Part shown: in pieces, positions 46,906 to 58,785 of the stretch | Numbering within the stretch: the first letter of the stretch is position 1 | Layout: each line of letters opens with the position of its first letter | Assembly: GCA_027405735.1 (NCBI GenBank) | Contig: JAPEHQ010000004.1 | Location: forward strand, 1,736,001-1,800,000 | Source: Mucor racemosus | Taxonomy: Eukaryota; Mucoromycota; Mucoromycetes; Mucorales; Mucoraceae | Direction: 5' to 3' | Length of the DNA: 64,000 bases | The notes under the pieces: model-generated | What the model saw: only the letters and a program-made list of their open reading frames with translations | Database searches by the model: none | Told to the model about the DNA's origin: nothing | Translations under genes and position numbers: made by a program

Positions 46906-47268
46906 TAGGATTTCACAAACAACGCATCGTATTACGGTTAACCGAGTTTGACTGCTTTAACGGGCCGTTTTTTATGCAAACTCGAATGAGGGTATTCGAG
47001 TTTCTTCTTTTCTTTTTTTGTTAGCTAAGCTCGAAAACAGGATTGAAAAAATACTTCAAGTTGTGAAACTGTCAAATATGCTATTATCGATTCATAATCC
47101 CATATTAACTTGACAAGGTTGCTATTAACAGCCTCCTTAAGGCAAACCAATACTTGCTCCCACCCCGTTTTTTATCTGGGTTACAAAAGAACGGGCCGTT
47201 TTCCAACTCGAATCGAATGGCCGTTTCCGTTAAAACTCGATTCAAACTCGAATCGAAGCCCATTCCTA
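46906..47268 (-). mobile_element. hAT-type MITE-1, copy 2 (363 bp)
   Basis: Reverse orientation of copies 1 and 3. The left flank is ttaaaacc (46898-46905), the complement of the left flank of copy 1. The right flank is ctatgata (47269-47276), the complement of the right flank of copy 1 and of both flanks of copy 3. Confidence 0.9.
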
Positions 47269-48003
47269 CTATGATATATCCAAGTTTTAAATAAAGAGTA
47301 TTTTTTTTTTGTTCGACTTTTCTTGTATTTAACCACGTACAATCTGAAAATTCAGTTTTTGTAGCGGACATTTTTGGGACTCATTCTATCCTTAGCAACA
47401 CTCATGATTTTGATCAAAAAACAGAAAAATCAAATTTTGATACCAAAATCAACGTTTAAATATACTACATTGTGAGAGAAAATTGTAGATATAACTAATA
47501 CGCATTTTATAAAGGCTTAATATTAAATGTCAAGTAATGAAAATTTGCACTTTTGCCCCGAAAACGGTTTTTTAGTTAAAGGATTTTCATGTAATATTTT
47601 GCAATAAAAATGTTTGCTATTTTTTATTGAGCAAATAGAGCGCTAAATTCTGTATATGTGTATATTTTTTATTTTTATAATTGGTAGTATAATTAACTCT
47701 AGATTTGCAAAATCAGAAAAAAAAAATTAAAAAATGTCAAAATTGATGATCTGGACAAGAATAATTTTTAAAATTAATATTCCGCTTATAAGCCTTGTAA
47801 GTCTTAAAAATAAGAGATTTTATAATACTTGAGAACTTTTTCAAGAATTTACGATGTTGTGTCCGCTTGATTCAAGCTTATTACCGTAAATCATTATACA
47901 TGTTAATATTGTGTGGTAGTTTATTTGATGATAATATAGTTTTACTTTATAATTATTGTGCTAGAGATGATTTAAATTGGGTGTTAGTCTTACCTCTCCA
48001 ATA
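46906..48003 (+). repeat. left arm of near-perfect 1.1-kb inverted repeat (A2)
   Basis: It pairs with 49980-51077. Corresponding coordinates sum to about 97,983 over the whole arm, without indels. The translated frames at 47105-47371 and 50612-50878 are identical. The arms diverge at the cttacctctccaatat point, as in A1. Confidence 0.85.
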
Positions 48004-49979
48004 TCTATTCCATTATTTGTATAAACATTCACTCTTTAAAGTTAATCAAGCGTGAATATTCAATATACTTATTAACTTGGTCGTATCCTACTAAACTTGC
48101 TCTGGCCAATCTATTATATTATCATGTTGCAATCAACTAGTTTCTCAAGATTATGAAATCATTCTTTCATACATCATTCTGTATTGTAGACTCTATATCC
48201 GCGCTTCCAAAACATATAAATACTCTGAATCCTGATGTCTTTCGAGACGGATTCATTATCTTTTTTTACTACAATATACTCAATAAATATATCTAGTTTT
48301 AACTTTATTTCCTAGTTATTTATTGTGTATATTAAACACAGTTCCTGCTTCAGTCATTATCAGTTAGAAATTGATCTGTCACCAATTTTAATTTATCATT
48401 AATAATGGACTTCAGGGTAATTATTGCTGCATGAACAATACTATTAAAAGCATATCATTCTTCACTCAAGAAACACTTTATATAAGCTTGAGGATAATGC
48501 CCAAAGGTATGTAGCTTCCGTTAATTTATTATTTATCATCATGCATGCTGTATTCCACCAAGTACCATATTGTATCACCTTCTGCAGTAGTAGTAGTACC
48601 AATACATCTTACAATCTATTGATTACGACATGCATTGAACCGCAAAGCCTTGATATCGGATATTACAAATACACTACGGCCGAACTACTGTATGCTTTCC
48701 ATTATGGGCATAATAATTTGCACAGATGGGCGGAGTAAAACATTTTGTACAGATCATTATGTCCAGATGAGAAGAGCAATGCGATAAAGGCTTCTTAGTC
48801 AATCTATTAAAGTATTATATCAATCATAATATAATTAATAACGAAGATAATTTGAATGGTTTAAAGCAGATGTGAGTTACTCTGATTCAACAGAATTGCC
48901 TTATTGACGAGATATATCAATTTGAAATTTGGGGTTTGAAAGAGTTCTGCCCATGTTCTTCTTTCATGAACCAAATAGGAACAACTATAACAACTTGTTT
49001 GGTAACATTAAAAGTATTTATGCCTTTGTAAATTTCTGTTTGTAACACACAAAACCTCTTTTCTTCCCTACTCTTTCCTCAGCTCTTTTATTTACGTTTA
49101 AAACTACAACAAAAAGACCAATATTTTTTTATAAACTGAAATCAAGAAGCAGTGATTTATCGAGACTTTGTAAATTAAAATCAACGTAAAAAGTACCGTT
49201 TACTAGAATGAATTAAATATGGGTTTATATAGTTATTGGAATTGTGTGATAAGATCTAATGGTCCCATGTCCATTAGATGTAACAATAGAAATTATTATT
49301 AATGTGTATGGACATAATATGTCGTGTTTCAGTGGTAATATTGGAGTCATGAAATGTAACCTTTCTTGATTCGCATGTTGAACATCATGGTTTGACAGAT
49401 GTTCTAAGTTGGTAATTCGGTAATTCCTAATTCTGATAGATCCAGCAGGTACAAGTACATGTTTTTCCTATTGTTTATTTGGGAATAAATTATTAACTGT
49501 TAATGTTAGGGCACGTTATAATATCTTTCTCGAACAAAAAAAGTGTCCAGGTCTTAATCATTTTGTTCCACTATCTACGTTATAATCACTGCTTTTTTGG
49601 TCTAAAGTCGATATCTACCTGGAGAAAAACTGGTGATTATAAAATTATGTATAGTATTGACTTGATTTAAATGAATGAATAAACTTATGTTAGTTTATTT
49701 AGTTTCTAAAAAGCATTTATTTCTATTTGGTGGCCAATAGCTAAGAGGAAAACAAGATGTTGTCTTGTATATCACTACCAGCTATTATCGTGGGTACACT
49801 ATAGTTATTATTTTTTAGTAGCTTGCTATTAATAATTGATTTTACTAATAAATCAATTTTTATAGGTCAAAAGTAAGTTTGTTCTAGTAAAGCATTGAAT
49901 AAATTGGCTTGGGACAAAGAGGGTAAAAAGGTGGCAATGTGGCAATAGTTCCCAGTGATGGCCATGTTTATGTTTATGA
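48004..49979. repeat. unpaired loop of element A2
   Basis: It matches the A1 loop (3166-4833) in the same orientation, enlarged by a solo LTR. It holds a CACTAC terminus remnant at about 48672 and the dynein-like fragment. Confidence 0.65.
49153..49443 (-). mobile_element. solo LTR, about 291 bp, family LTR-5
   Basis: Reverse orientation of 7608-7914. It begins TGATTTATCGAGAC and ends near CTGATAGATCC. Flanked by agcag at 49148-49152 and 49444-49448; A1 has the empty form agtagcaggtac near 4290. Confidence 0.75.
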
Positions 49980-49991
49980 TATTGGAGGGGT
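49871..49991 (+). pseudogene. dynein intermediate-chain exon fragment, second copy
   Basis: Same fragment as 4725-4835 (ALNKLAWDKEGKKVA still readable), with an extra 9-bp gtggcaat-type duplication that shifts nothing in frame but adds a stop, and other changes. The donor-like GTAAGA follows. Confidence 0.5.
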
Positions 49992-51077
49992 AAGACTAAC
50001 ACCCAATTTAAATCATCTCTAGCACAATAATTATAAAGTAAAACTATATTATCATCAAATAAACTACCACACAATATTAACATGTATAATGATTTACGGT
50101 AATAAGCTTGAATCAAGCGGACACAACATCGTAAATTCTTGAAAAAGTTCTCAAGTATTATAAAATCTCTTATTTTTAAGACTTACAAGGCTTATAAGCG
50201 GAATATTAATTTTAAAAATTATTCTTGTCCAGATCATCAATTTTGACATTTTTTAATTTTTTTTTTCTGATTTTGCAAATCTAGAGTTAATTATACTACC
50301 AATTATAAAAATAAAAAATATACACATATACAGAATTTAGCGCTCTATTTGCTCAATAAAAAATAGCAAACATTTTTATTGCAAAATATTACATGAAAAT
50401 CCTTTAACTAAAAAACCGTTTTCGGGGCAAAAGTGCAAATTTTCATTACTTGACATTTAATATTAAGCCTTTATAAAATGCGTATTAGTTATATCTACAA
50501 TTTTCTCTCACAATGTAGTATATTTAAACGTTGATTTTGGTATCAAAATTTGATTTTTCTGTTTTTTGATCAAAATCATGAGTGTTGCTAAGGATAGAAT
50601 GAGTCCCAAAAATGTCCGCTACAAAAACTGAATTTTCAGATTGTACGTGGTTAAATACAAGAAAAGTCGAACAAAAAAAAAATACTCTTTATTTAAAACT
50701 TGGATATATCATAGTAGGAATGGGCTTCGATTCGAGTTTGAATCGAGTTTTAACGGAAACGGCCATTCGATTCGAGTTGGAAAACGGCCCGTTCTTTTGT
50801 AACCCAGATAAAAAACGGGGTGGGAGCAAGTATTGGTTTGCCTTAAGGAGGCTGTTAATAGCAACCTTGTCAAGTTAATATGGGATTATGAATCGATAAT
50901 AGCATATTTGACAGTTTCACAACTTGAAGTATTTTTTCAATCCTGTTTTCGAGCTTAGCTAACAAAAAAAGAAAAGAAGAAACTCGAATACCCTCATTCG
51001 AGTTTGCATAAAAAACGGCCCGTTAAAGCAGTCAAACTCGGTTAACCGTAATACGATGCGTTGTTTGTGAAATCCTA
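49980..51077 (-). repeat. right arm of near-perfect inverted repeat (A2)
   Basis: Reverse complement of 46906-48003, including MITE-1 copy 3 at the mirrored position. Confidence 0.85.
50715..51077 (+). mobile_element. hAT-type MITE-1, copy 3 (363 bp)
   Basis: Flanked on both sides by tatcatag (50707-50714 and 51078-51085), a perfect 8-bp duplication. A1 has the single, empty site at 2423-2430. Termini TAGGA...TCCTA plus an 8-bp duplication point to the hAT superfamily. Confidence 0.92.
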
Positions 51078-51299
51078 TATCATAGTATAAGAGACTTAGT
51101 CGTTCAATCTTGCTATGCTCAATTACGGTGTTGCTCTATGGGCTCGCTTCTGCAATTTTTTTAATGAATATATGACATGAAAGCTGGTTTTTCTGGTAGA
51201 AAATGTATGTTTCTATAATAACAGATATTGGGTATTTTGTATATTTTATGGTTCATGCGGTGTAATACTGCTTTTACATTGGCTGAAATGAGCAACTTC
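51078..51299 (+). repeat. truncated outer arm of A2
   Basis: It matches 44469-44690 with about one base difference and stops abruptly at 51299 after gagcaactt. The rest of this arm, including the second CACTA terminus, is missing. Confidence 0.8.
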
Positions 51300-52513
51300 A
51301 AGTAACACTGTACAATCCTTCATTTATCAAAACCCAAATGGTCCATAAATCAAATGCCGTAAGGTCTTTGTTTTTCATTAAGCACCGATAACAAGCAGCA
51401 CCTTAATAATAATGGTGATCGCTGCCCTCTAATTATTTGAATAGTAAAAAAAAAAAAAAAAAAAAAAGAGAAATTGGAACATATTCAGTTCCTGCAGGAT
51501 AAAAATCCAAATTCGACATGTACAGAGAATGACAGAAGTCCATCAAGTTTATGCATAATATGTCTACATACAGCATACAAGCTTTTGAGGATAAAATTGT
51601 TATTCCAGATAAAAAGAGTGCCTGATTAATCGTGGCTAGTTTTGGTTTGCACTATTTTGGGATTTATGAGCAATCTGTTTCCCAAAGCAGTGTTTTTATA
51701 TCAGCTGATCGTATTCTCATTTTTCAGGTTCAACAGTACTAATTAAGCGATATTGTGCGATACAAACGAAAAGGTACAATCTAAAACAGAAAATTCATCA
51801 TCACAATTTATAAATTGATATTTCACTGCAGCATATAGTAACACACAAGCATTGGGTGCTGGATACAATATATACTACACGTTTACTGAGAATCATTTCC
51901 TCTCCTTCTACAGCCGACTCCCTATTTTGTTATGTTACAATTGTAAAATCATACCATGCCAAAAAAGTGTTATATATGACCATCATGTTTCTATTTTTAA
52001 GATTTTACGCTTTACGCAGTAAAATTTTACTGCAATTGTACTCACAATATAAATTAAAGGGCTTTGATGTGGTTACTAGGGTAGAATTTAGTTGATTTAC
52101 TACTGAACTTATGGTTACTATATGGTGGTAATGTTTGGTGCGCCAAATTTTAGGTCATGAATAAAGGATGATAACTTTGATTGTTGTCCATCTTGAAGAT
52201 CTTTTTCTTTTCAACGCTCCTTTTTCGTTGAATAAGTTTGAATGAAATCATAGTAGCTGTACTGTAGCATCTGTTTATCTAGGGTAGAGAAATAGGCTTT
52301 TCTACAAACAACACTAAAATAAAAGTCGGGGTGATACAGGTAAATTATGGTACACATACTGTATTTCAAGTTTTCAAGTTGCACACCAAGCCCACAATCA
52401 AATCAAGTTAAAAGTAATATGTTCTGTATAAATGATATTTCTTCAAAACATATTCGATGTTTTTTCTTCAATTTCTTCTTTAAAAGAAAGACAACTTATT
52501 TTATTATATAACT
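51300..52513. other. intergenic, promoter of the kelch-type gene
   Basis: No gene seen. A poly-A run of about 22 lies at 51447-51468. The right end should hold the promoter of the gene at 52514. Confidence 0.45.
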
Positions 52514-54707
52514 ATGTCTCGATCTATACTTTTGTTTCTATCGCTGACATTTAATATAATAACTACGATATTGGCTCAAACAGCAGCAAGAGCCAATACA
52601 TGTAATGTTTCAAAATCAAATAACCATGGCAATATACTAATGAGTCAATAAATAACTAGGTTGTGGATTAATGTCTGGAAAAGTATATTGTTATGGAGGT
52701 TTAGTATATACCAGCACAACCGAAAATAAAGCAGATAACATCATGAATGTTTTGGATATAACCGATAGTAATGGAACTAGTTCTGACGATTTACAAAACA
52801 TGTGGAAGACTGTCAGTTACATACCAAACAACGTCGATCTCTTAACTCGAACAGATCCTCAATGCCTTGTAATTAGTGATCAAAATCGTATGATTATTAA
52901 TGGCGGTTACGCTTCTTCTTCAAAACAACTCAATAATATGAATATAATATACAATGCTGAACTCAATGGGTGGTATGCACATGAACCTTACACTGAACCT
53001 CCCTATGGAAAAAGACAAATGTTTGTACGAATACAATGCTTATGTTATACAACACAAATTAACCACAAGTTTCTAGATACTATGGGTCTGCCAGTTATGT
53101 ACCTGGTAAAGGTGCTGCATTTTACGGTGGATTCGAAATGTATGTGTAGTCTCAAGTAAAACTTTTACATCTGACACTGATTGATATGTAAATAAATTAT
53201 TAGATATGTAAATTCAACCTGGACAGTACCATATACCAACACTTCTATTTTCAGCTTTTCAAATGGTCAATCGAGCACAATTGGTTATACCCAAGTATCA
53301 TATTTCGATCCTGATAACAATTCAGTATGTATTTTATAGTTGCAATATAGATCAACACAATAGTAACGTTTTCATTTATAGTCAGCTTGGAACACACCTG
53401 TATCTTTGACAGCTAACGTAGATCAATTTCTAGCTAGACATGCATCAGTTTTTGATCCTGTTAATAAATTGCTTCTTTTCATGGGAGGTGAATATCGAAA
53501 CAGTAATCCCCCATCACAAAACACTGCTCAAAATTCTTACTCGTACGTAAAAACATTCAACACTGAAACAAACACATGGAGCTTTGTTAATCTTACTGGT
53601 GATGTGCCTATAGCAGGCAGAATTTACTCAACCTTAACATTATGTAAATTGCAATTTTTTTTTTTTTTTAAAAAAAAAAGCCATAACATCCTTACTGATT
53701 AATATGTGTAATACGTAGTACCTTCCACAAATAGACATGTTTTATTATATGGTGGTGAACTCGGTGGTTCAGGTACCTCAATAATGTTTAATTTATTAAT
53801 ATTAATATTAACATTTCACTTACATTTAATCATTTCTTCTAGTTGTATTAAATTACTGCTTTGTGTTGAATTTAGATACTAAAAAATGGACAAAACAAAC
53901 TATTACTGCACCAGCTGGAACTACATTAGCAAGATCAAGACATTCATGTATGTAGTATCAATGTACATTGAAAACTAAAAGAAATATACACTTAACACAT
54001 TTTATAGCTGTTCTTGTAAATAACAATACTTTATTTGTAATGTGGGGTGTTGATGGCAATAACGTTGGCATTAGTTCTGTGCTTATTTTAAACACTACTA
54101 ACCCTGATGCTATCACAATGTCTACCACATACATCGACCCTAATGCAAAAATTGCTAATGCTGGCAATTCGGGTGCTGACAATTCGGGTCTCAGTAGTGG
54201 TGCCAAAGCTGGTATTGCTGTCGGCTGTGTAGCTGTTGTAAGTTTTAAATTAAAAAATTACAAGAATTTTAAGCATTTACCATAATTTATTTTCTATAGG
54301 CTATCTTGGGTGCTCTTGTGATTTGGTTCTGCATTCGTAAGAAGAAAAAGAATGAGAAGATCAGAACACAACAGCAAGAACTTACAGAGCAACAACAATC
54401 CGAGTATTATAATAGAAGTGATGTTGAACCCATGGAAGTTGATTGGGATCAAATAGAAAATAAATACATGGAAATGCCTTCAATTGGTCTTGGCAATAAC
54501 ACTACAACTACTGGAACTGAAAGATTCGGTGCAAGCCCTAGTAGCGTTGCATCTACTACCATTGTAAATGGTGGCGACAATTCATTAGCTTCGCCATCAG
54601 TTCATCCTGACGGTGTTGAAGTGCATCACCCTCACACTATTGATTCACCAAATGTACAAACCTCAATACAACCACCAAGAGTATTAAAACCTGATGGTGG
54701 ATACTAA
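52514..54707 (+). CDS. kelch-repeat type I membrane protein
   Basis: Nine exons: 52514-52601, 52660-53020, 53077-53139, 53204-53324, 53382-53643, 53719-53772, 53843-53947, 54008-54237, 54300-54707. All phases agree; product 563 aa. A signal peptide (MSRSILLFLSLTFNIITTILA) precedes a kelch beta-propeller: repeated hydrophobic strand plus GG (YCYGG, IINGGY, AFYGGFE, LFMGGEY, LLYGGEL) each with a later Trp (NTETNTWSF, LDTKKWT). A Gly/Ser stalk and one membrane helix (AVAILGALVIWFCI, about 427-441) followed by RKKKK give an outside propeller and a cytosolic Gln/Ser/Pro-rich tail of about 120 aa. Such proteins are common in Mucoromycota; ligands are unknown. It is convergent with the gene at 54824-55510, with about 115 bp between stops. 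Confidence 0.85.
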
Positions 54708-54823
54708 TAAAAAAGATATCCTTGATAATAATATAATGTATTTTATTTCAATAATGTAGCGAAACGTAAAAAAGAACAGCATGAAAATGATCATAATGGC
54801 TACATGGAAGACTATTTGAGGAT

Positions 54824-55510
54824 TTATTCTTGATAATCAGTTAATTTCTTTAACAAATCCATATTACTTTGCTGAATACTCTTCAATTCATTATCGCTCT
54901 GTTGTTTGAGTGTCTTGCGTACTTTTTCTCTTGAAGCCCGAAGATTATCAACGCTATGTCTTTTTTTATCATTTGGATCTATAAGATTATACATGTCAAT
55001 TTAAATATACATAATATATATATACATATATAATATTAAAATATCCAACATACAGATATTCACAATAACTTTCTTGATCATATCATCAATTGTTTTTGCA
55101 TCAAATAGAGTAAAAACTTTTGAAGTATCAGGTAAGTTTTGTGCCAAATACACCATCAGTCGAAATTGCAAATGGATAGCAGGATTAGGATTATATTCAA
55201 ATGAAACAGTATCATTGATTTGCAAATAGTGAGCTTGAATATGTGTGGTATGGTAAGGGTTTCCAATTCTGTTCTTCCAATGTTCAATTGAAAATTCTCC
55301 TATAACTGATACCTTATCATTCTCCTGCAATTGAGTAACTATAAATTCCAACATGGCTTCATCTGTAACATGCACATTGTAATAATCATTATTATCCTTT
55401 ACAAGCCGGATTGATGATCGAAACCCATTTTTATCATAATGCAAAATTGGCATCTTGTATATATTTGCATTCTTGATCTTGATCAAGTCTTGATCATCTA
55501 CAAAGTTCAT
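54824..55510 (-). CDS. small OB-fold-like (SSB-like) protein with C-terminal helix
   Basis: Two exons, 55054-55510 and 54824-54978, encode 203 aa. The N-terminal half has the strand pattern of an OB fold, and the stretch YYNVHVTDEAMLEFIVTQLQ then NDKVSVIGEFSIEHW, GNPYHTTHIQAHYLQIND runs parallel to single-stranded-DNA-binding proteins (Y-x-V ... L-x-x-x-D-x-V-x-V-x-G ... W ... G ... T-x-I-x-A). The C-terminal exon is a charged helix (RASREKVRKTLKQQSDNELK). There is no presequence. A telomere, replication or repair role is possible but only inferred from fold resemblance. It shares a 580-bp divergent promoter region with the ASXH gene. Confidence 0.55.
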
Positions 55511-56090
55511 TTTGTATGTATTTGAAGTAAAGAAGGAAAAAGAGAAGCGGTAGGTGGTTATTGTTTACCAATTAAGCTAATTAGTGGCGTTATTTATGTA
55601 TGCATCCATATGTTTATTATTTGGATTTATGCACTTTATGTCTAGTTTCATGTGATGATAATCTCACACTATCAGTAGCAGGAGAGGGATTGAAGTAAGA
55701 AGGGTTGTGTCGAACAGTAGCTGTAGCCTTGGTAGTTGTAGCAGTAGTTGCAGTAGCAAATGTATTGCCCAAAATTCGAAATCCGCCAAAGTATCCCTTA
55801 ATCTAAAGGTTTTTCTTAGTGTAGTCAAGTTATTCACAAAGTACTTTAATACATTAAATATAAATAACAAGACGTATAGGTTTGCCTTTATATTTTTTTT
55901 TTAAAAAAAAGTGATAATTGTATGTACTGTGGGTCATTTTTTCCACAAATCTCTCATATTGATTCAGTACAGTCATTAGCCTGCTAAATACTGTGACTCT
56001 AAATATTGCTCAGAACTTTCAGGTCATAGCTATCATAAACTTTTGGAACGCATTATCTGTGTATTTCTCGCGATTAATAAACAAAATCAA
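55511..56090. promoter_or_regulatory. divergent promoter region
   Basis: It separates the starts of the OB-fold-like gene (minus) and the ASXH gene (plus). Short frames here lack support. No individual sites are assigned. Confidence 0.45.
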
Positions 56091-58785
56091 ATGGGAAAAT
56101 CCAAACAAGGTGACAATCAGATGACACAAAGACCATCTCTTCGTAAAACAACGCCAAAATCAACTGGCAATGTAGAAGGAAGCGAACAAAAAGAACACAT
56201 TATTTCTGATCTTAAGGTTGATCAAACTCCACCCATTATTACAGCTGAAAGTATTTCCATTGACAGCGACAATATTACCATCAATACCCCCGTTCAACCT
56301 CCTGCTAAAAAAGCAACTAAAAGGAAGCCTAAAACGAAAACTGAACGCTCAAATTTAGTAGACTATTGGAACACTGACGAGACCCAAGAGCTTTACGGGA
56401 AAGGACGACGAAGAACAAAATCAATCGCAACAGAACACAAAACAGAAAATACTACAATTGATGAAATGGCAAATTTAGCTTCACTTGATAAAACAGTAAA
56501 TACACATGCAAGTTTAACAAATGCTGCTGTTGATGCGAGTCAAAATGAAAATGATGTAGAAGCACAACTAAGGGAAGTAGAATCATCTGTAAGCACACCA
56601 ATTGATGTATTAGATGGAATTAGCTCGCCAGTTGAAATAGTATCAACCCAAAGTTCAGCAATCGATATCGTAGGAGACATTAGCTCATTAAATGAAGTAG
56701 CAAGAAGCATTAGTCCACAACATGAAATGAAAGCCGTTGATATACCATTTGACGTTGTAACAGACATTAGCCCATCAACACCACTAGTAGCGCCAGCTGC
56801 AGATATTGTGCACCCAATTGATAATGATGTAGCTCATAAAAATGTATTACATGAAGATGCAATGGTCATAGATCCAGCACATGAACAAGAAGCCATTACA
56901 TTCAATCAAAAATCAAAATTACAATCAGCATCAGCATTAATTGCAGTTCCTGATAAAATGTTGGAAACAAATGCTGTAGATTTTGATCAAAATATTAGGT
57001 TTAACAGTAGATCACCCAAAAGAAAAGCCTCTGATACTGAAATAGAAGATTCAGATGCTGCTTTAATGGAGCTCAAAGAAGCAAAATTAAGTTCTGATGA
57101 ATATGATACAGCTTCTGGTTCTACTAAACCAACAAAGAAAAAAACAACAACTAATGCAAAGAAGAAATTAGTAAATGACATTAATGAACAAACAATAGCA
57201 AATGACGTTTATAAACCAACAAATGATGGTGCTGACGATATTTTTATGCCAGAGATAGCAAAAACCAAGCCCAAAGCTAAACCTAAAGCTACACCCAAGC
57301 CTAAAGCTACACCCAAGCCTAAAGCTACACCCAAGCCTAAAGCTACACCCAAGCCTAAAGCTACACCCAAGCCTAAAGCTACACCCAAGCCTAAAGCTAC
57401 ACCCAAGCCTAAAGCAATCGCTAAAGCCAAACCTAAAACTGAAGCAAAAACTGAAGCAAAGACTAAAGCAAAGCCCAAAGCAAAGGCCAAGGCAAATCTT
57501 TCACCCTCTTCTTCTTCTACTACTACTATTGATAATGATGTGGCTGCAGATATTCCTGTTAATGTTGATAGTACATCAGAAGAAATTACTGTACGAAATA
57601 AACCCAAAAGAGCAGCACGAGGTAAACGAAAACTACAACCAGGATATGTTGAGGACTTTGATTTTGTTGATGATGATGATGATGATGATGATTTTGTCGA
57701 CCCTTCCAGCGAAACGAATATGCAAAATGTACATGTATCAGAATCAACCAAAGAAGAAAATGCACAAGAATCTCCTGAATCAAATACTACTACTCGTCAC
57801 CAACCAGCTAGAAAATCTCGAGGTAAAAAGAAACCACAACCTGGATACGTAGAGGATTTCATGATGGAAGAAGTTACTGCAACAGATGCACCTGAATCAG
57901 AAGCAGTCAACCAGGGAACCAAGCAACAATCTCTTGAATCAAAAGCAACAGCTCGTCGTTCATCTGCCAAAAAGTCTAATAGTAGAAAGAAGTTGCCGCC
58001 AGGATATGTTTATGAATTTGAATGGGAATCAGATGATGACGAAGAAACTATTGAGGACAATGAACAACCTGAAGTATCTGAAGAACCTGAAATACCTGAA
58101 GTACCAGATTTAGCAGAGCCTTCAACAACTCGTCGTCTTTCGGCTAGAAAACCTCGTGTTAAAAAGAAACCTGAACCAGATTATGTTGATGACATTGATG
58201 ATGTTGACATGGAAGATTTCATTGATCAGCAAGATGACGAACCAGAAGAAAAGGATCCTAAAGAACTGGAGCAATATCTTGAGGATGAAAAAAGCTTTTT
58301 AGCTACGGCAGATCTCAAAGTAAGTGCTTTTATCGATTGACTTTTACTCGTACTAATCCCCCCTTTTTTTTCTTGTATACAAATAGACACTTATACCCGA
58401 GCTATTAAATTCTCTTCCTGTAGATGAAAAAGTTGAATTAGCAAAATTACTACCCCCTCCTGATGTGCTTGATATTAATACTGATAATCCCATTCATCCA
58501 GAATTTACATCACCTTCCAATAATTTCTTTTGGGAAGCAGTAGGTAAATGGCAAGAAGTCTTATCAGTTGGAGGTTTTAAAAAGGAAAATATCAAGAAAC
58601 GAGAACTATCCCGTACTCAAAAGGTGGATGATACTTTTAAAGATGACAATTATGAAGCTTATTGGGGAGAAAGATTGGAAAGAGATAAAAAGGCAAAACT
58701 CAAAGCAGAAAAAGGAACCAAAGGACCTGGTACTCGTGGTCGTGGTCGCGGAAGAGGTGGCAAAGGAAAAGCAAAGGCTGTTTAG
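56091..58785 (+). CDS. ASXH/DEUBAD-domain nuclear protein with basic repeats
   Basis: Two exons, 56091-58319 and 58387-58785, encode 875 aa; the start is the ATG of [10 protein letters not shown]. The region around the intron (about residues 735-820) reads [33 protein letters not shown] and [18 protein letters not shown], which matches the Asx-homology (DEUBAD) domain. In animals ASXL proteins use it to bind and activate the H2A deubiquitinase BAP1; fungal members are less studied, so a chromatin role is inferred. The rest is disordered: Ser/Ile-rich N-half, seven KATPKP units (57285-57410), acidic blocks (DDDDDDDD), four copies of a K/R...PGYVEDF-like motif (about 505-700), and a C-terminal GRGRGRGG basic tail. 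Confidence 0.75.
57285..57410 (+). repeat. seven tandem 18-bp units encoding KATPKP
   Basis: The unit aaagctacacccaagcct is repeated seven times with no visible change. The translation resembles the Lys/Ala/Pro tail of linker histones. Confidence 0.9.

Noticed and set aside
47105..47371. 88-aa open frame, identical at 50612-50878
   Set aside because: It spans the MITE-A element junction in both inverted arms; identity reflects the arms being identical DNA, not a conserved protein.
47867..48055. 62-aa frame MIQAYYRKSLYMLILCGSLF..., repeated at 49853-50116
   Set aside because: It lies in the inverted arms of A2. The A1 copy does not preserve the frame well, so it is not a supported gene.
56987..57751. 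minus-strand frames opposite the ASXH gene
   Set aside because: They are low-complexity mirror images of its Lys/Ala/Pro repeats without splice or promoter support.
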